DNA from: Sphingobium sp.
GTDB taxonomy: Bacteria > Pseudomonadota > Alphaproteobacteria > Sphingomonadales > Sphingomonadaceae
DNA length: 64,000 nucleotides
Reading direction: 5' to 3'
NCBI GenBank assembly: GCA_009360885.1
Contig: SPEL01000005.1
Coordinates: 1-64,000 of the forward strand
Part shown: positions 45,233 through 55,162 of the stretch, piece after piece
Layout: every line of letters starts with the position of its first letter
Position numbering within the stretch: position 1 is the first letter of the stretch
The notes under the pieces: model-generated
Databases searched by the model: none
What the model was told of the DNA's origin: nothing
The model's input: the letters and a program-made list of their open reading frames with translations, nothing else
Made by a program: the position numbers and the translations under genes

Positions 45233-46774
45233 TTGCCTGTCCTGCCCGTAAAATCATACTTGCTGCCTCTTCTTATATCCGTCGCTTTCACCACCACAGC
45301 ACAGGCAGAAACCTATTATATCAACTCCGTAACCGGTGATGACCGTGCTGCGGGAACATCGGAAGACCGCCCATGGCGTTCTGTAGCCCGCATTAAGGAT
45401 TTCCCGTTAAAGGCGGGCGACCGGGTCCTCCTGATGGCGGGGTCTGTCTGGAAAGAACCACTGACCATCACCCGGTCCGGCAAGGCCAGCGCCCCAATCA
45501 TCATCGCCGCGACCGGCACCGGCCCCAGACCACGCATAGATGCCGGGGGTGTATCCTCTTACGCCGTGGCGGTGATGAATGCCGAATATGTCAGCGTCAG
45601 CGGGCTGGAGGTTACGAACGACGCCCCTACCCCGGCGCAACGTTTTGGCGTGCTTGTTTCAGCCGAGAATATGGGCGTCACCCGCAGTATCCGCATTAGC
45701 GATATGTACATTCATGATGTGCGGGGCAATAATGATCGCAAGGATAATGGCGGCCTTGTTTTTCGTGCAACCGGGCAACGCGTGGCGACCCGATTTCGCG
45801 ATCTGGTCATTGAACGCAACATCATATGGCGGGTCGATCGCTCTGGCATTGCGGGCATCAGTGATCGGGTAACGGCCACAAACTGGTTCCCCAGTGATTA
45901 TGTGGTCATCCGTGATAATTATCTGGAGGATATTGGCGGTGATGGCATCGTGCCACGCGGCACCGATGGCGCGCTGATCGAGCATAACATCGTGCGTTAT
46001 GCAGGCAGTCGCGCCCCCGGATATAATGCAGGCATATGGCAATGGAGTACCGATAATAGCTTGATTCAACTTAATGAATCAGCCTTTACCCGCACCCGTT
46101 ATGACGGGCAGGGGTTTGATTCTGATTTTAACTCTCGGCGCACCACCCTGCTCTATAATTACAGCCATGATAATGCAGGCGGGTTCCTACTGATCTGCTC
46201 CCCTAAGCATAACGATCAGGACAATCTCGGCAATCGCGGCACAGTCGCCCGTTATAATGTCAGCCGCAATGATGGCTCCCGCATTTTCCAGCTCGCGGGT
46301 AATATATCGGATGTGCTGATTGAGAAAAATGTCATCCATGTCGGCAAGGCTATGGATGTGCAGATGGTCATCGCCACCCAATGGGATGGCTGGGCAAAGG
46401 ACGTCAGGATCAATGCCAATATGTTCAACGTCGCAGGCACCGCCCGCTATGGCAGCGAAGCAGGACGCCGCGGCCCGGATTATCTGATTAAGCCGGGCTT
46501 TGCATATACTCCGCAAATCCGGTTCAGAGACAATATCTATGCCGGACAGCATATTGACCTGCCAGAGGACGGGGCCGGAAAACCCACCATCGCCTATAAA
46601 GAACAAGCCGCCGACTGGCAGGTGCCGACATTCAACCCGGCCAAACCCGATGGCTTTGCCGAGTTCATGACCCGCCACCGGGACTGGATGCTGATGATGC
46701 TGCGCCGTGAACTGGGCAAGCCCGTGGAATTGCGCCACCCAACGCGCGTATCCATATTCGATACCCGCCGATGA
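45233..46774 (+). CDS. Secreted right-handed parallel beta-helix protein
   Basis: 513 residues from TTG 45233 with GAGG nine bases upstream. A signal peptide ends near T-A-Q-A-E. The mature protein starts Y-Y-I-N-S-V-T-G-D-D and W-R-S-V-A-R-I, the N-terminal cap of pectate-lyase-like parallel beta-helix proteins, and continues with repeated N-x-I/V turns (Y-N-Y-S-H-D-N-A-G-G, L-I-E-H-N-I-V-R-Y-A-G). The fold occurs in polysaccharide lyases, epimerases and hydrolases. No specific catalytic set is recognised, so the substrate is unknown. Confidence 0.8.
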   Translation: MPVLPVKSYLLPLLISVAFTTTAQAETYYINSVTGDDRAAGTSEDRPWRSVARIKDFPLKAGDRVLLMAGSVWKEPLTITRSGKASAPIIIAATGTGPRPRIDAGGVSSYAVAVMNAEYVSVSGLEVTNDAPTPAQRFGVLVSAENMGVTRSIRISDMYIHDVRGNNDRKDNGGLVFRATGQRVATRFRDLVIERNIIWRVDRSGIAGISDRVTATNWFPSDYVVIRDNYLEDIGGDGIVPRGTDGALIEHNIVRYAGSRAPGYNAGIWQWSTDNSLIQLNESAFTRTRYDGQGFDSDFNSRRTTLLYNYSHDNAGGFLLICSPKHNDQDNLGNRGTVARYNVSRNDGSRIFQLAGNISDVLIEKNVIHVGKAMDVQMVIATQWDGWAKDVRINANMFNVAGTARYGSEAGRRGPDYLIKPGFAYTPQIRFRDNIYAGQHIDLPEDGAGKPTIAYKEQAADWQVPTFNPAKPDGFAEFMTRHRDWMLMMLRRELGKPVELRHPTRVSIFDTRR

Positions 46775-46874
46775 TGATTATGGGCTGGACTATTCAGGCC
46801 GAAGGTATGATCTTCCTACAGCACCCTGATTGGCCATCATCAGGGCAGAATGATTTTCAGAAAAGGACATAGCT

Positions 46875-47432
46875 ATGACCGTCAAAGTTGCCGTTCTGGT
46901 CGGAAGCCTGCGCAAAGACTCTCTCAGCGGGGCGTTGGCCCATGCGCTGGCCGAAGTCGCCGGTCCTGAGCTTGATCTTCAGCAAATCACTATTGGCGAT
47001 CTCCCCTTCTACAATCCCGATCTTGATACCGACACCCCGCCTGAACCATGGACCCGCCTGCGTAAGGAAGTGGGTGCCGCGCAGGCCGTTCTCTTTGTAA
47101 CCCCTGAATATAATCGTACTTTCCCGGCGGTTATTAAAAATGCGCTGGATGTCGGCTCCCGCCCTTATGGCAGCAGCGTGTGGGACGGCAAACCGGCGGC
47201 TATTGCCAGCCAGTCACCCGGTGCGACCGGTGGCTTTGGGGCCAACCATCATCTGCGCCAGCCGATGGTGTTCCTGAACATGCCCATGATGCAGCAGCCG
47301 GAAGTTTACCTTTCCCGGTCGGCGGATTATTTTGACGATAAAGGTCATCTGACCAATGATGGCACGCGTGACTTCCTCACCGGCTTCATGAAGGCCTTTG
47401 CCGAATGGATTGAGCGCACTACGCGATCCTGA
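46875..47432 (+). CDS. NADPH-dependent FMN reductase (flavodoxin-like)
   Basis: 185 residues from ATG 46875 (AAAAGGA upstream). The FMN phosphate loop G-S-L-R-K-D-S-L-S-G-A-L-A at residues 10-22 and the isoalloxazine-binding T-P-E-Y-N-R-T-F-P-A-V-I-K-N-A-L-D match the NADPH:FMN/quinone/chromate reductase family. A cytoplasmic homodimer or tetramer that reduces flavin, quinones or nitro/azo compounds at the expense of NADPH is likely. The convergent TetR gene downstream may or may not regulate it. Confidence 0.92.
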   Translation: MTVKVAVLVGSLRKDSLSGALAHALAEVAGPELDLQQITIGDLPFYNPDLDTDTPPEPWTRLRKEVGAAQAVLFVTPEYNRTFPAVIKNALDVGSRPYGSSVWDGKPAAIASQSPGATGGFGANHHLRQPMVFLNMPMMQQPEVYLSRSADYFDDKGHLTNDGTRDFLTGFMKAFAEWIERTTRS

Positions 47433-47465
47433 TTATACGGCCCTGATTATGCGGCCCTGAATGCC

Positions 47466-47498
47466 ATGGTCAGGCTATCTTTTCGTCGGCCTGACCAT
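47466..47498. terminator. Hairpin between convergent FMN reductase and TetR genes
   Basis: ATGGTCAGGC (47466-47475) and GCCTGACCAT (47489-47498) form a perfect ten-base stem with a 13-base loop between the two converging genes. No T-run on either side, so it may be a factor-dependent or bidirectional terminator. An imperfect direct repeat of CCTGATTATRCGG precedes it. Confidence 0.5.
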
Positions 47499-47543
47499 CA
47501 TTCATAAGCGGGTAACAGACCAGCCTCCAGCGCCGTCGATACA

Positions 47544-48149
47544 TTAGAAACTCGGTGCGCCCTGCGCCCGCAGCGTGTCTATGACCCGCTGCATTGCCAG
47601 ATCCAGCGGCGCGTCCTCCCCCAGTAAGGCGAAGCTGCCGCTGAGCGCAAAGGCGCAATGGCCATGAACGCTCGCCACCAATGATCGGGCCAGCCGTGCA
47701 ACCTCATCCTGCTCAACATGAGGCAGAACCGCCGCAATTTCCTGCTCCACCAAAGTCATGAGGCAACCACGCAGCTCGTTATGGGCATCGGGCATAGCCA
47801 TATCCGCAGGCAAGCGATGCTCATAAATGGCGGACCAAAGATTATGATGATGCGCGGCGAAATCAAAATACCCCTGAACGAGCGCGTAGATTCGATCGTT
47901 GCCTGACACACCCGACAGGCGCTCTTCCAGCCATGCTGTCCAGAGGAGGAAGGTCCGGCTGTTAATTGCCAGCACAAGATGGTCCACACTGCTGAACAGA
48001 TGCATGATGGTGCCGACGGAATAGCCGATGCGTTTAGCCACCTCCCGGGCAGAGAAGTGGGCAAAGCCAACCTGCGCCATCAAATTCTGCCCGGCATCAA
48101 GGATCAGGGCTTCCAGTTCTTCCCTGCTATGGTCGGATCGTCTACCCAT
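47544..48149 (-). CDS. TetR/AcrR family transcriptional regulator
   Basis: 201 residues. Helix-turn-helix at about residues 33-52 (F-S-A-R-E-V-A-K-R-I-G-Y-S-V-G-T-I-M-H-L-F), preceded by a basic N-terminus, followed by an all-helical ligand domain with many His residues (F-A-A-H-H-H-N-L-W). Its target is not evident; it converges on the FMN reductase and is divergent from the large DUF2339 membrane protein gene, sharing about 105 bases of upstream DNA with it. Confidence 0.88.
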   Translation of the reverse strand: MGRRSDHSREELEALILDAGQNLMAQVGFAHFSAREVAKRIGYSVGTIMHLFSSVDHLVLAINSRTFLLWTAWLEERLSGVSGNDRIYALVQGYFDFAAHHHNLWSAIYEHRLPADMAMPDAHNELRGCLMTLVEQEIAAVLPHVEQDEVARLARSLVASVHGHCAFALSGSFALLGEDAPLDLAMQRVIDTLRAQGAPSF

Positions 48150-48254
48150 ATGGCATTTCTAGTGCCATTATTGAACAGTGTCTAATTATAAATTGCACAA
48201 CGTTCAATTATTCTGTACCTGTGCCATCAGGCTGACCGGAAAGGGCGCGGCGCG

Positions 48255-51200
48255 ATGATGATTTTGTTTCTGGGCCTAATGATTCTGGCCGCACTTCTCC
48301 ATGATACCCGTAAACGCCTGTCGGCGTTGGAACGGCAATTGCGTGAAGAAACCCCAACCGTCCTCGCCCAGACACGCCGCAGCGCGGTAATCATGGATAG
48401 TCCGCAACAATCACCATGGGCACAGCCTGAGGAGGATGCCGAAAATACCGCGCCTGCGACAGCGAGCACTCCCCCCCACACATCGGCGCCTCAGCCATCC
48501 TTCACTCCAGCGACAGAGCAATTTGCGCGGGCAACAGATGCAGCGCCTGAACCGGCAGCATCCGCATCAGTGCCGCCAGAGGAGGTGCCTGCCCCTGCCC
48601 CTGCGCTTCACGCAACCTCTACGCCAGAGGAAACAGGCAAACCGGCCCGCCTTGCATTCAGCTTTGAGGATTTATTTGGTCGCAAGCTGCCCATCTGGGC
48701 AGGCGGGATTACCCTGCTGGTCGCGGCGGTGCTTCTGGTCAAATATTCCATTGATGCGGGCCTGCTTTCGCCTACGGTAAGGGTCGTGCTTGGCCTGCTA
48801 TTCGGCGGGGCGCTCATCGGCGGGGCGGAACTCGCGCGGCGACGCGCGGAGATTGTACAAGATCCACGGATTAGCCAGTCGCTTGCTGGCGCAGGGCTAG
48901 GTAGCCTCTATGCCGCGACGCTCGCAGCATCCAACCTCTATGGGCTGATCGGCCCGGGCACCGCCTTCGCGGGCCTTGCCGTAATAACCGGCCTTGCCAT
49001 GGCGCTGGCCCTCCGCTTTGGCGCGCCCAGTGCGGTTCTTGGGCTGATAGGTGGCCTCGTGACGCCAGCCGTTATCCAGAGCAACGCACCCAATGTGCCG
49101 TTACTGGCAGGCTATATAGCCGTGGTCATCGGCGGCCTGACCCTACTCTCTCGCCACCAGCGCTGGATGTGGCTGGGCATAAGTGCCCTGATTGGGGGCG
49201 CAGGCTGGAGCCTGCTCATGATTGTGATGGGCGGGCTGGAGCAGCTATCAATGCTGTCGGTCGGCCTGCTCATTCTGGTACTGGGCATCGGCCTGCCTGT
49301 GCTGGCCCCAGACGGCAGCAAGACATTTGCTGTGCGCGGAATTGCAGCCATAATAGCCGCAGGCCAGCTTGCCCTGCTGGTAGCGACGGGCGATTTCGCA
49401 CCACTGAGTTGGGGCCTTTATGGGCTGCTGTCTATCGCGTTTGTCTGGTTAACCGGTCAGGTGCCAGCATTGCGGCGCATGATGGCGGTCCCCCTAATCG
49501 CAGCCTTATTATTGGCAGGCTTTTGGCCGGAGCCGGATTTGACGCTGTTCAGCGCCGTCATCGCTGGCATCCTGCTCATATATGGAGGCGCAGCTTTCTG
49601 GCGCCTGTGGCGGCCCGGTGGAGGCATAATCGAGGCTGGATTGATTACCATCACCGCACTGGGCGGCCAGTTGCTGAGCCTGTGGCATTTCCACATTGGT
49701 GCGCCGGGGCAAGGCGGGCGTTTTGCGCTCCTCTCCATCGGGTTTGCGCTGGTGCCGATGCTGGCAGCAGGTCTGGGCTGGGCCAAAGAACAGCATCGCG
49801 AAGATTTTCGCTTCACCCTGCTCACCTCTGCCGCTGGTCTGCTGCTCGTCATTGCTGCCCAGCTGGGATTGCCGGGCTGGGTCTTGCCGGTGAGCATCGC
49901 CCTTATCGCTACGGCGTTGCTGGCCATCGCTATTTGCGCGCGCGACATACGCTTGCCGGACAGTGCGCTGGTGTTTCTCATATTTGCACTGGTCTCTTTA
50001 TGCGCAAACCGAGCGCATGACATCGAGTTTATCCGCTTCATAATGGCCGAGCCGCATGGGCTGATGGCTCAGGCAATATTGCGCTGGGGCATCGTGATGC
50101 TATCGGTTGGCTTCTTCGCATGGCACCATGCAGGCTCTGTGCGTGGGTCAGTTCTTCAGGGCGTAACCGTGGTGACCGGCTATGGCCTTGCAGCGCAGAT
50201 CATTCCCGCACCCTGGCTGGCGCTGACGGCGGCGGCGGTTCTGCTTATCCTGACGAAGTGGAGTAAGCGTAAGGAAAACCTCCTGCTGTTGCCAGCAATG
50301 GGGACGATTGCCGCTATCATTATTCTGTGGGCAATGGGCCCGTTCACCCGATGGCTCCTGCCCGCACTCGCCTCGCTTGCGGGTGAGCCGATGCTGGCGA
50401 ACGAATTGACCGAGCCGAGCGTGACAATCAGGCTGTTGCTCGCGCCGATGCTAATGGCTGGCTTTGCGCTCTGGTCATTGCGAGAGCGGTTGCCGAGCCG
50501 CCCGTGGATGCTTGCTATGGGGCAGATCGGCATGCTCGCGCTGATCGGTATGCACCTGCTCTACAAACAAGTCTTCGATATCGGTTCGATGGAGGCTTTC
50601 ATCCGTCTGGGCCTCGCCGAACGGACATTATGGGAGGCCGCCCTGCTCGCAACCGGGTTCATCCTATGGCGATTGTCAGGAGAACGCGTCGCCGGACTCG
50701 CCTTTGCCTGTGCCGCTCTCGCCCATAATCTCCTCTATTCAATTGTGCTGCACAATCCGCTCTGGAGCGCGCAAGCCGTGGGTGCGCTGCCGCTGGCCAA
50801 CCTGTTGCTGCCTGCTTTTGGCATCGCATTCGGTGCACCACTGCTCATCACACGCCTCGTGCCGGAGGAGCATGTCCTTCGTCTGCGCCGCCCGATAGAC
50901 ATCCTCCACATGCTGGTGATTCTACTGTTTGCTTATGCCAGCCTGCGCCAGATCTTCACGGGGAGCCTGTTGACGGCTAACCCGGTAGGCCCGGCAGAGA
51001 ATATTGGCTGGTCGGTATTGGCGATTGTTCTTGCCATCGGCTTCCTCGTCTGGGGCATAATGAAGGGCCTGCGTGACTGGCGCATCGCTTCGCTGGTGCT
51101 TATGCTGCTGGCGGTGGGCAAGGTTTTCCTGTTCGACGCTGCGGGCCTTGATGGGTTGCTGCGCATTGCTTCGTTCCTCGCGCTGGGCTTTAGCCTCATC

Positions 51201-51266
51201 GGGATCGGATGGCTCTATAGCCGCTATCTGAAACCTGAGGCTGGCGATCAGCAAGCTGGAACTTAG
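48255..51266 (+). CDS. DUF2339 domain-containing large membrane protein
   Basis: 1003 residues. An N-terminal transmembrane helix and coiled-coil-like segment (L-S-A-L-E-R-Q-L-R-E) are followed by a Pro/Ala/Thr-rich linker (about 55-130), then F-E-D-L-F-G-R-K-L-P-I-W-A-G-G-I, the conserved entry of DUF2339, and more than twenty hydrophobic helices to the end. The family is found in many Gram-negatives and its biochemical role is unknown. No ribosome site stronger than AAGGG is seen. It appears monocistronic. Confidence 0.9.
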   Translation: MMILFLGLMILAALLHDTRKRLSALERQLREETPTVLAQTRRSAVIMDSPQQSPWAQPEEDAENTAPATASTPPHTSAPQPSFTPATEQFARATDAAPEPAASASVPPEEVPAPAPALHATSTPEETGKPARLAFSFEDLFGRKLPIWAGGITLLVAAVLLVKYSIDAGLLSPTVRVVLGLLFGGALIGGAELARRRAEIVQDPRISQSLAGAGLGSLYAATLAASNLYGLIGPGTAFAGLAVITGLAMALALRFGAPSAVLGLIGGLVTPAVIQSNAPNVPLLAGYIAVVIGGLTLLSRHQRWMWLGISALIGGAGWSLLMIVMGGLEQLSMLSVGLLILVLGIGLPVLAPDGSKTFAVRGIAAIIAAGQLALLVATGDFAPLSWGLYGLLSIAFVWLTGQVPALRRMMAVPLIAALLLAGFWPEPDLTLFSAVIAGILLIYGGAAFWRLWRPGGGIIEAGLITITALGGQLLSLWHFHIGAPGQGGRFALLSIGFALVPMLAAGLGWAKEQHREDFRFTLLTSAAGLLLVIAAQLGLPGWVLPVSIALIATALLAIAICARDIRLPDSALVFLIFALVSLCANRAHDIEFIRFIMAEPHGLMAQAILRWGIVMLSVGFFAWHHAGSVRGSVLQGVTVVTGYGLAAQIIPAPWLALTAAAVLLILTKWSKRKENLLLLPAMGTIAAIIILWAMGPFTRWLLPALASLAGEPMLANELTEPSVTIRLLLAPMLMAGFALWSLRERLPSRPWMLAMGQIGMLALIGMHLLYKQVFDIGSMEAFIRLGLAERTLWEAALLATGFILWRLSGERVAGLAFACAALAHNLLYSIVLHNPLWSAQAVGALPLANLLLPAFGIAFGAPLLITRLVPEEHVLRLRRPIDILHMLVILLFAYASLRQIFTGSLLTANPVGPAENIGWSVLAIVLAIGFLVWGIMKGLRDWRIASLVLMLLAVGKVFLFDAAGLDGLLRIASFLALGFSLIGIGWLYSRYLKPEAGDQQAGT

Positions 51267-51383
51267 CTAGAGCGACCCGATACAGCCAAATCAACTCGTT
51301 CGCGCATGTGTCATCGATAACAGCATAGCGCAGGAACGACGCCCAATGGGAACCGCATCTGTCAACACGAGCTCATACAAATA

Positions 51384-52499
51384 TCAGGAGGTTGGAGCTA
51401 ATTTCGGTACGGCCTCTTTCCGCTTCGACAAGCCCAACCACTTACTGACATGAGCCACCATCGGCAATTCAATGAATTTATGAACAAATATGCCGGTTAT
51501 CGTACATCCGGCAACCAGTGCCGCCAATTCTGCCCATATCGGAATATCCAGCTTCAGTTTGCGCAGGATGATACCAGCAAGGTTAAGAACCAATGGGTGG
51601 GTCAGGTAAATTGCATAAGAGGCGTCACCAATTAACTGGCCGACCCGCCAGCGCGAAAAGTCAATCGCCTCTTCTGAGGAAAGGGCAGCCCAGACGATCA
51701 TGATGGCCGGTATACCCCAGTAAAGGGGGCGCAAAATCGAATATGGCCCCGATATGGGGGAGATAATCAGAGCGGCGACCGCAGCTATTATCAGGATAGC
51801 ATTCAGCCAGAGTGGAGTACGGAATCCCTGCACCCAAAGGCGAGCGAGCCATAGACCTGCGACAAATTCGGCGGTGATAGGCAGCAACCATATAGCGAGA
51901 GGAAGCTCTATCTTATTGCCGGGAATCCAATAAAGCGCGCTACCTAATGCTATACCGATTACTATGATGACAGAGGTAATTTGCAGAAACCAGCGCTTAG
52001 GAGCCAATAATAGCACCAAAGTGCATATCATATAGAAATACATCTCAAAGTTAAGGGTCCACCCCAGAACAATTGCTGGGTAAATCCCACCATTCTCGTC
52101 AAAAGATGGAATGAAAAGATAAGATGCAATAGCATTTACAACGGAGAACCCACCATGGGATTTATACCCCCCCATGCTGAAATAAACGGACAGAATGGCG
52201 ACAGACACGGAAATTGTAGTCATCAACCAATAGAGAGGAACAATACGCGCAATACGACGACGAGCAAAAACATACCAATCCAGATGGCGACCTGTAATAA
52301 AAATAACTATGCCGCTAATAACAAAGAAAATATCTACGCCAGATTGCCCCATAGGAAATTGCGCTATGCCAGATCCCTCAAAGGCGATTTTTGAAGAGTG
52401 ACGCACCAATACCATTAATGCAGCAAGACCACGCAAAATCTGCAAGCTGTATATCATCTTCTTTTGTGTAGACGAGAATTGTTCAATGTTATTTGTCAT
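51384..52499 (-). CDS. Acyltransferase family 3 membrane protein
   Basis: 371 residues with about ten transmembrane helices. The family opening I-Y-S-L-Q-I-L-R-G-L-A-A-L-M-V-L-V-R-H-S has the catalytic-type His and Arg, and G-Q-S-G-V-D-I-F-F-V-I-S-G follows. Acyltransferase-3 proteins O-acetylate (or acylate) LPS, O-antigen, exopolysaccharide or peptidoglycan sugars. An internal ATG at codon 15 (M-I-Y-S-L) is an alternative start. The start ATG touches the stop of the upstream fusion gene, so the two acyltransferases share an operon. The GC content is lower than in neighbouring regions. Confidence 0.88.
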   Translation of the reverse strand: MTNNIEQFSSTQKKMIYSLQILRGLAALMVLVRHSSKIAFEGSGIAQFPMGQSGVDIFFVISGIVIFITGRHLDWYVFARRRIARIVPLYWLMTTISVSVAILSVYFSMGGYKSHGGFSVVNAIASYLFIPSFDENGGIYPAIVLGWTLNFEMYFYMICTLVLLLAPKRWFLQITSVIIVIGIALGSALYWIPGNKIELPLAIWLLPITAEFVAGLWLARLWVQGFRTPLWLNAILIIAAVAALIISPISGPYSILRPLYWGIPAIMIVWAALSSEEAIDFSRWRVGQLIGDASYAIYLTHPLVLNLAGIILRKLKLDIPIWAELAALVAGCTITGIFVHKFIELPMVAHVSKWLGLSKRKEAVPKLAPTS

Positions 52500-55136
52500 T
52501 TATCGTCCTGTTACTAGCCAGCTGATTTTGGGGTAACGCGCAACCGCAATGTGCATGCAAATTGGTATTATGACGGCGATAGCAACTCCACCAAAAAGAA
52601 CAATCCAGTCATTCTTAATCGACAGAATGTTAAACGCCTTACGGACAACATCGCTAGCGGCAGGGTGCCATAAATATATGGTGAAAGAGTAGGCAGCGAT
52701 TTTTTCCAGCAAACTAATTCTAGGAAGCATATGCAACAAAGCAACGGTGGCAGCGCATCCACATAGCCATGCGACCAATGAAACCAAAGGTGTCATTTCG
52801 GACGGACGCAATATGCGCCAGTTTATTTCTGGCAGATAGCCCAGCATAGAGGCTTGCTGAAAAGCAAGAGTGCCCAAAGTCGTCAATAGAGCCAAAATAA
52901 GCACCCTGGGTTCTTTCAGGAGATTTTGGTTTCTGTATAACGCAAGACCAAATAAGAAAAATGGAAAAAGAAAGAATGTACTATCAAAGTGAAATACATC
53001 ATCTGTTGATATTGCAGTCGTTAAAACAACACTCATCATTGTCATTGCAATTAACATGAAATTCTTATTCTTGAATACAATATCCGCAACACCAACAATT
53101 ACGAACATAATGAACAATATTTCAAGATACCATAAATGCCTATATCCACCCAATATTGCCCATAAAATATCTTCTTGTCGGCCATCCTTCATATAACGCA
53201 ATGCAATATATACGAACATAACGAAAAGCATGGGAATAAGTAACTGCCGCGCTTTTCGAAGCAAAAACTCGCCATATCGCCCGCGAACAACCGGCATCGC
53301 TCCATAGAGATAGCCCGCAATCACGGTAAATATCGGCAAACGCAACATCACTGTACTATCAATAACATAACGCCAGATTGAATTATCTGGTAGACGCATT
53401 CCGTCTTTAGGGGAGGCTCCAACAAAGTGAAAGGCCACGATTAACAGGCAGGCAAGCCCTCTGACTGTGTCAATTTTCATAATCGGGCTGGTTTTATAGG
53501 AAACATTCGGAACATTATCCGGCTCCGAAGCCATTTCCGTCAGTGTAGCGATGGATAGCGTATCCCATTCTTCGGGAAGTTTCGCAATTAAACGCTCCAG
53601 CGCTAGTGCTGTCACAACATAATTGAGAGAATCCCCACCTAAAGAACGGAAATTCGCTCCTTCATCATCCGCTTTTTCGCCAAAGACAGATCGGTATATG
53701 TCAACGACGGTTTCTGTTTTGTTGGCAGGCTGCGCGCGGGAAAACCATCTGCGCTTTGCTGAGGGATTCGGCAGGTCGACCCCGGGCGGTTGTAACCCTT
53801 TCTTCAGGCTGGCATAATCGGTTTTACCGGATGCAAGCCGCGGATAATCGTCAACCAATTGTATCTGGAAATATTCTTTAGGTAACTTGAGTTCAGCGCG
53901 AATGATGCCTTCTATCGCCTTAGATGCATCAGCATCTCTGGTAACGATCAGCAATTGGTCATCAATTCCTGTAGCAATAGAGTCATGACCTTGCTGGGTC
54001 AGAATGTGCTCCACATCATCCAGCCCGATGCGATTGCCGAATATCTTTACAAAGCGGCTTTTGCGGCCTGTGATACGATAAAAACCATCAGCTGTGCGTC
54101 TGGCAATATCACCCGTTGGCAAGCGTGCGGGTCCTGCTGGCAGGGCCATGTCAGCAGGGCTTAGCGCATAGCCCATCATGACATTGGGCCCTTCATAAAT
54201 GAGTTCGCCATCGGTTTCATCGGCTGATATGACAGCGTCATCATCACCTACCAGACTGAATCGACCACCCGGAACTGCAATGCCTATGCAATCAGGGTGA
54301 TCGCGCAGTTGGGCTGATGGCATATAAGCCATACGTGCTGTAGCCTCGGTCTGCCCGTACATCACAACGAGAGACCAGCCATTTTTTCGGGCGATCTCTT
54401 CGAAATGCTTCACCAATTCGGGTTTCAGTCGCCCCCCCGCCTGCGTGAAATAACGAAGTGTTTTGGGTGCTCTGGCTGCCAGATCCACCCGTTGCAGCAA
54501 TTCATATATATGGGGAACACCCGCAAAGCTGGTTGCGCTATGTTCAGTACAAAAATCCCAGAAAGCGGGTTCGCTAACTGAGCGCGATGTTAAAAGCAGC
54601 CGCCCTCCAGTGTATAAGTGGCTGTTTACGATAGAAAGACCATAAGAATAATGAGTGGGTAAGTTAACTACCCCATGATCTTTTGAAGATAGCCCGAGAT
54701 ATTCTGCGATAGCGGCTGCATTTGCGGTAATGTTTTGCTGTGACAATCTTACGCATTTTGCGCTGCCTGTCGAACCTGACGTCGAAAGCAGCACTGCCAA
54801 ATCTTCGTGTAGAGAAATGGGCTCACGGTCATTTCTATGTACGGCTCGGTACGCGTCTCGGCTGGTAAGCCAGACAGATGGCAAAAATGTTTCGTCCAGA
54901 ACCTGTTGAGGGTGGATATTGCCCGCAGGGAAAATCAAACAAGGGTGGCGCCCAATCAAGCAAGCGACGTAAGCTACCAGCCAGTCGATTGTTTGCCCGC
55001 CCTCCAATAAAATCAGGCGACGCTGTTCCCCGATATCATGAGCCAGCGCAGAGGCCCGACTGACCAATTCGCCATAATTAATTACAGAACCACTGTCATC
55101 TATTGCAGCGATCGCATCGATGGGATGGTGTTGCAA
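52500..55136 (-). CDS. Adenylation-carrier-acyltransferase 3 fusion, 5' end cut by IS element
   Basis: 878 residues remain. Domains: AMP-binding adenylation (1-450; S-T-S-G-S-T-G-S-A-K 118-127, Y-G-Q-T-E-A 260-265, T-G-D 341-343, L-A-S-G-K 434-438); a phosphopantetheine carrier (about 470-540, L-G-G-D-S-L 499-504 with the Ser for the cofactor); and acyltransferase 3 with some ten membrane helices (from about 551, I-D-T-V-R-G-L-A-C-L-L-I-V-A-F-H-F). It suggests acyl or aminoacyl activation, thioester loading and transfer to an extracytoplasmic acceptor in one chain. The only start left is TTG 55136, without ribosome site, and an in-frame stop lies in the IS end. Probably silent; see 56796-56816. 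Confidence 0.85.
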   Translation of the reverse strand: MQHHPIDAIAAIDDSGSVINYGELVSRASALAHDIGEQRRLILLEGGQTIDWLVAYVACLIGRHPCLIFPAGNIHPQQVLDETFLPSVWLTSRDAYRAVHRNDREPISLHEDLAVLLSTSGSTGSAKCVRLSQQNITANAAAIAEYLGLSSKDHGVVNLPTHYSYGLSIVNSHLYTGGRLLLTSRSVSEPAFWDFCTEHSATSFAGVPHIYELLQRVDLAARAPKTLRYFTQAGGRLKPELVKHFEEIARKNGWSLVVMYGQTEATARMAYMPSAQLRDHPDCIGIAVPGGRFSLVGDDDAVISADETDGELIYEGPNVMMGYALSPADMALPAGPARLPTGDIARRTADGFYRITGRKSRFVKIFGNRIGLDDVEHILTQQGHDSIATGIDDQLLIVTRDADASKAIEGIIRAELKLPKEYFQIQLVDDYPRLASGKTDYASLKKGLQPPGVDLPNPSAKRRWFSRAQPANKTETVVDIYRSVFGEKADDEGANFRSLGGDSLNYVVTALALERLIAKLPEEWDTLSIATLTEMASEPDNVPNVSYKTSPIMKIDTVRGLACLLIVAFHFVGASPKDGMRLPDNSIWRYVIDSTVMLRLPIFTVIAGYLYGAMPVVRGRYGEFLLRKARQLLIPMLFVMFVYIALRYMKDGRQEDILWAILGGYRHLWYLEILFIMFVIVGVADIVFKNKNFMLIAMTMMSVVLTTAISTDDVFHFDSTFFLFPFFLFGLALYRNQNLLKEPRVLILALLTTLGTLAFQQASMLGYLPEINWRILRPSEMTPLVSLVAWLCGCAATVALLHMLPRISLLEKIAAYSFTIYLWHPAASDVVRKAFNILSIKNDWIVLFGGVAIAVIIPICMHIAVARYPKISWLVTGR

Positions 55137-55144
55137 TATACTAT

Positions 55145-55162
55145 CTAGCCCGGCTTATTCAC
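55145..55162 (+). repeat. Left terminal inverted repeat and target duplication of the IS1380-family element
   Basis: CTAG (55145-55148, target duplication) followed by CCCGGCTTATTCAC (55149-55162), the exact inverse complement of the right end. Confidence 0.85.

Noticed and set aside
47466-47498. Operator for the TetR gene at 47544-48149
   Set aside because: The perfect hairpin lies beyond the 3' ends of both convergent genes, not in a promoter; a transcript end is more likely.
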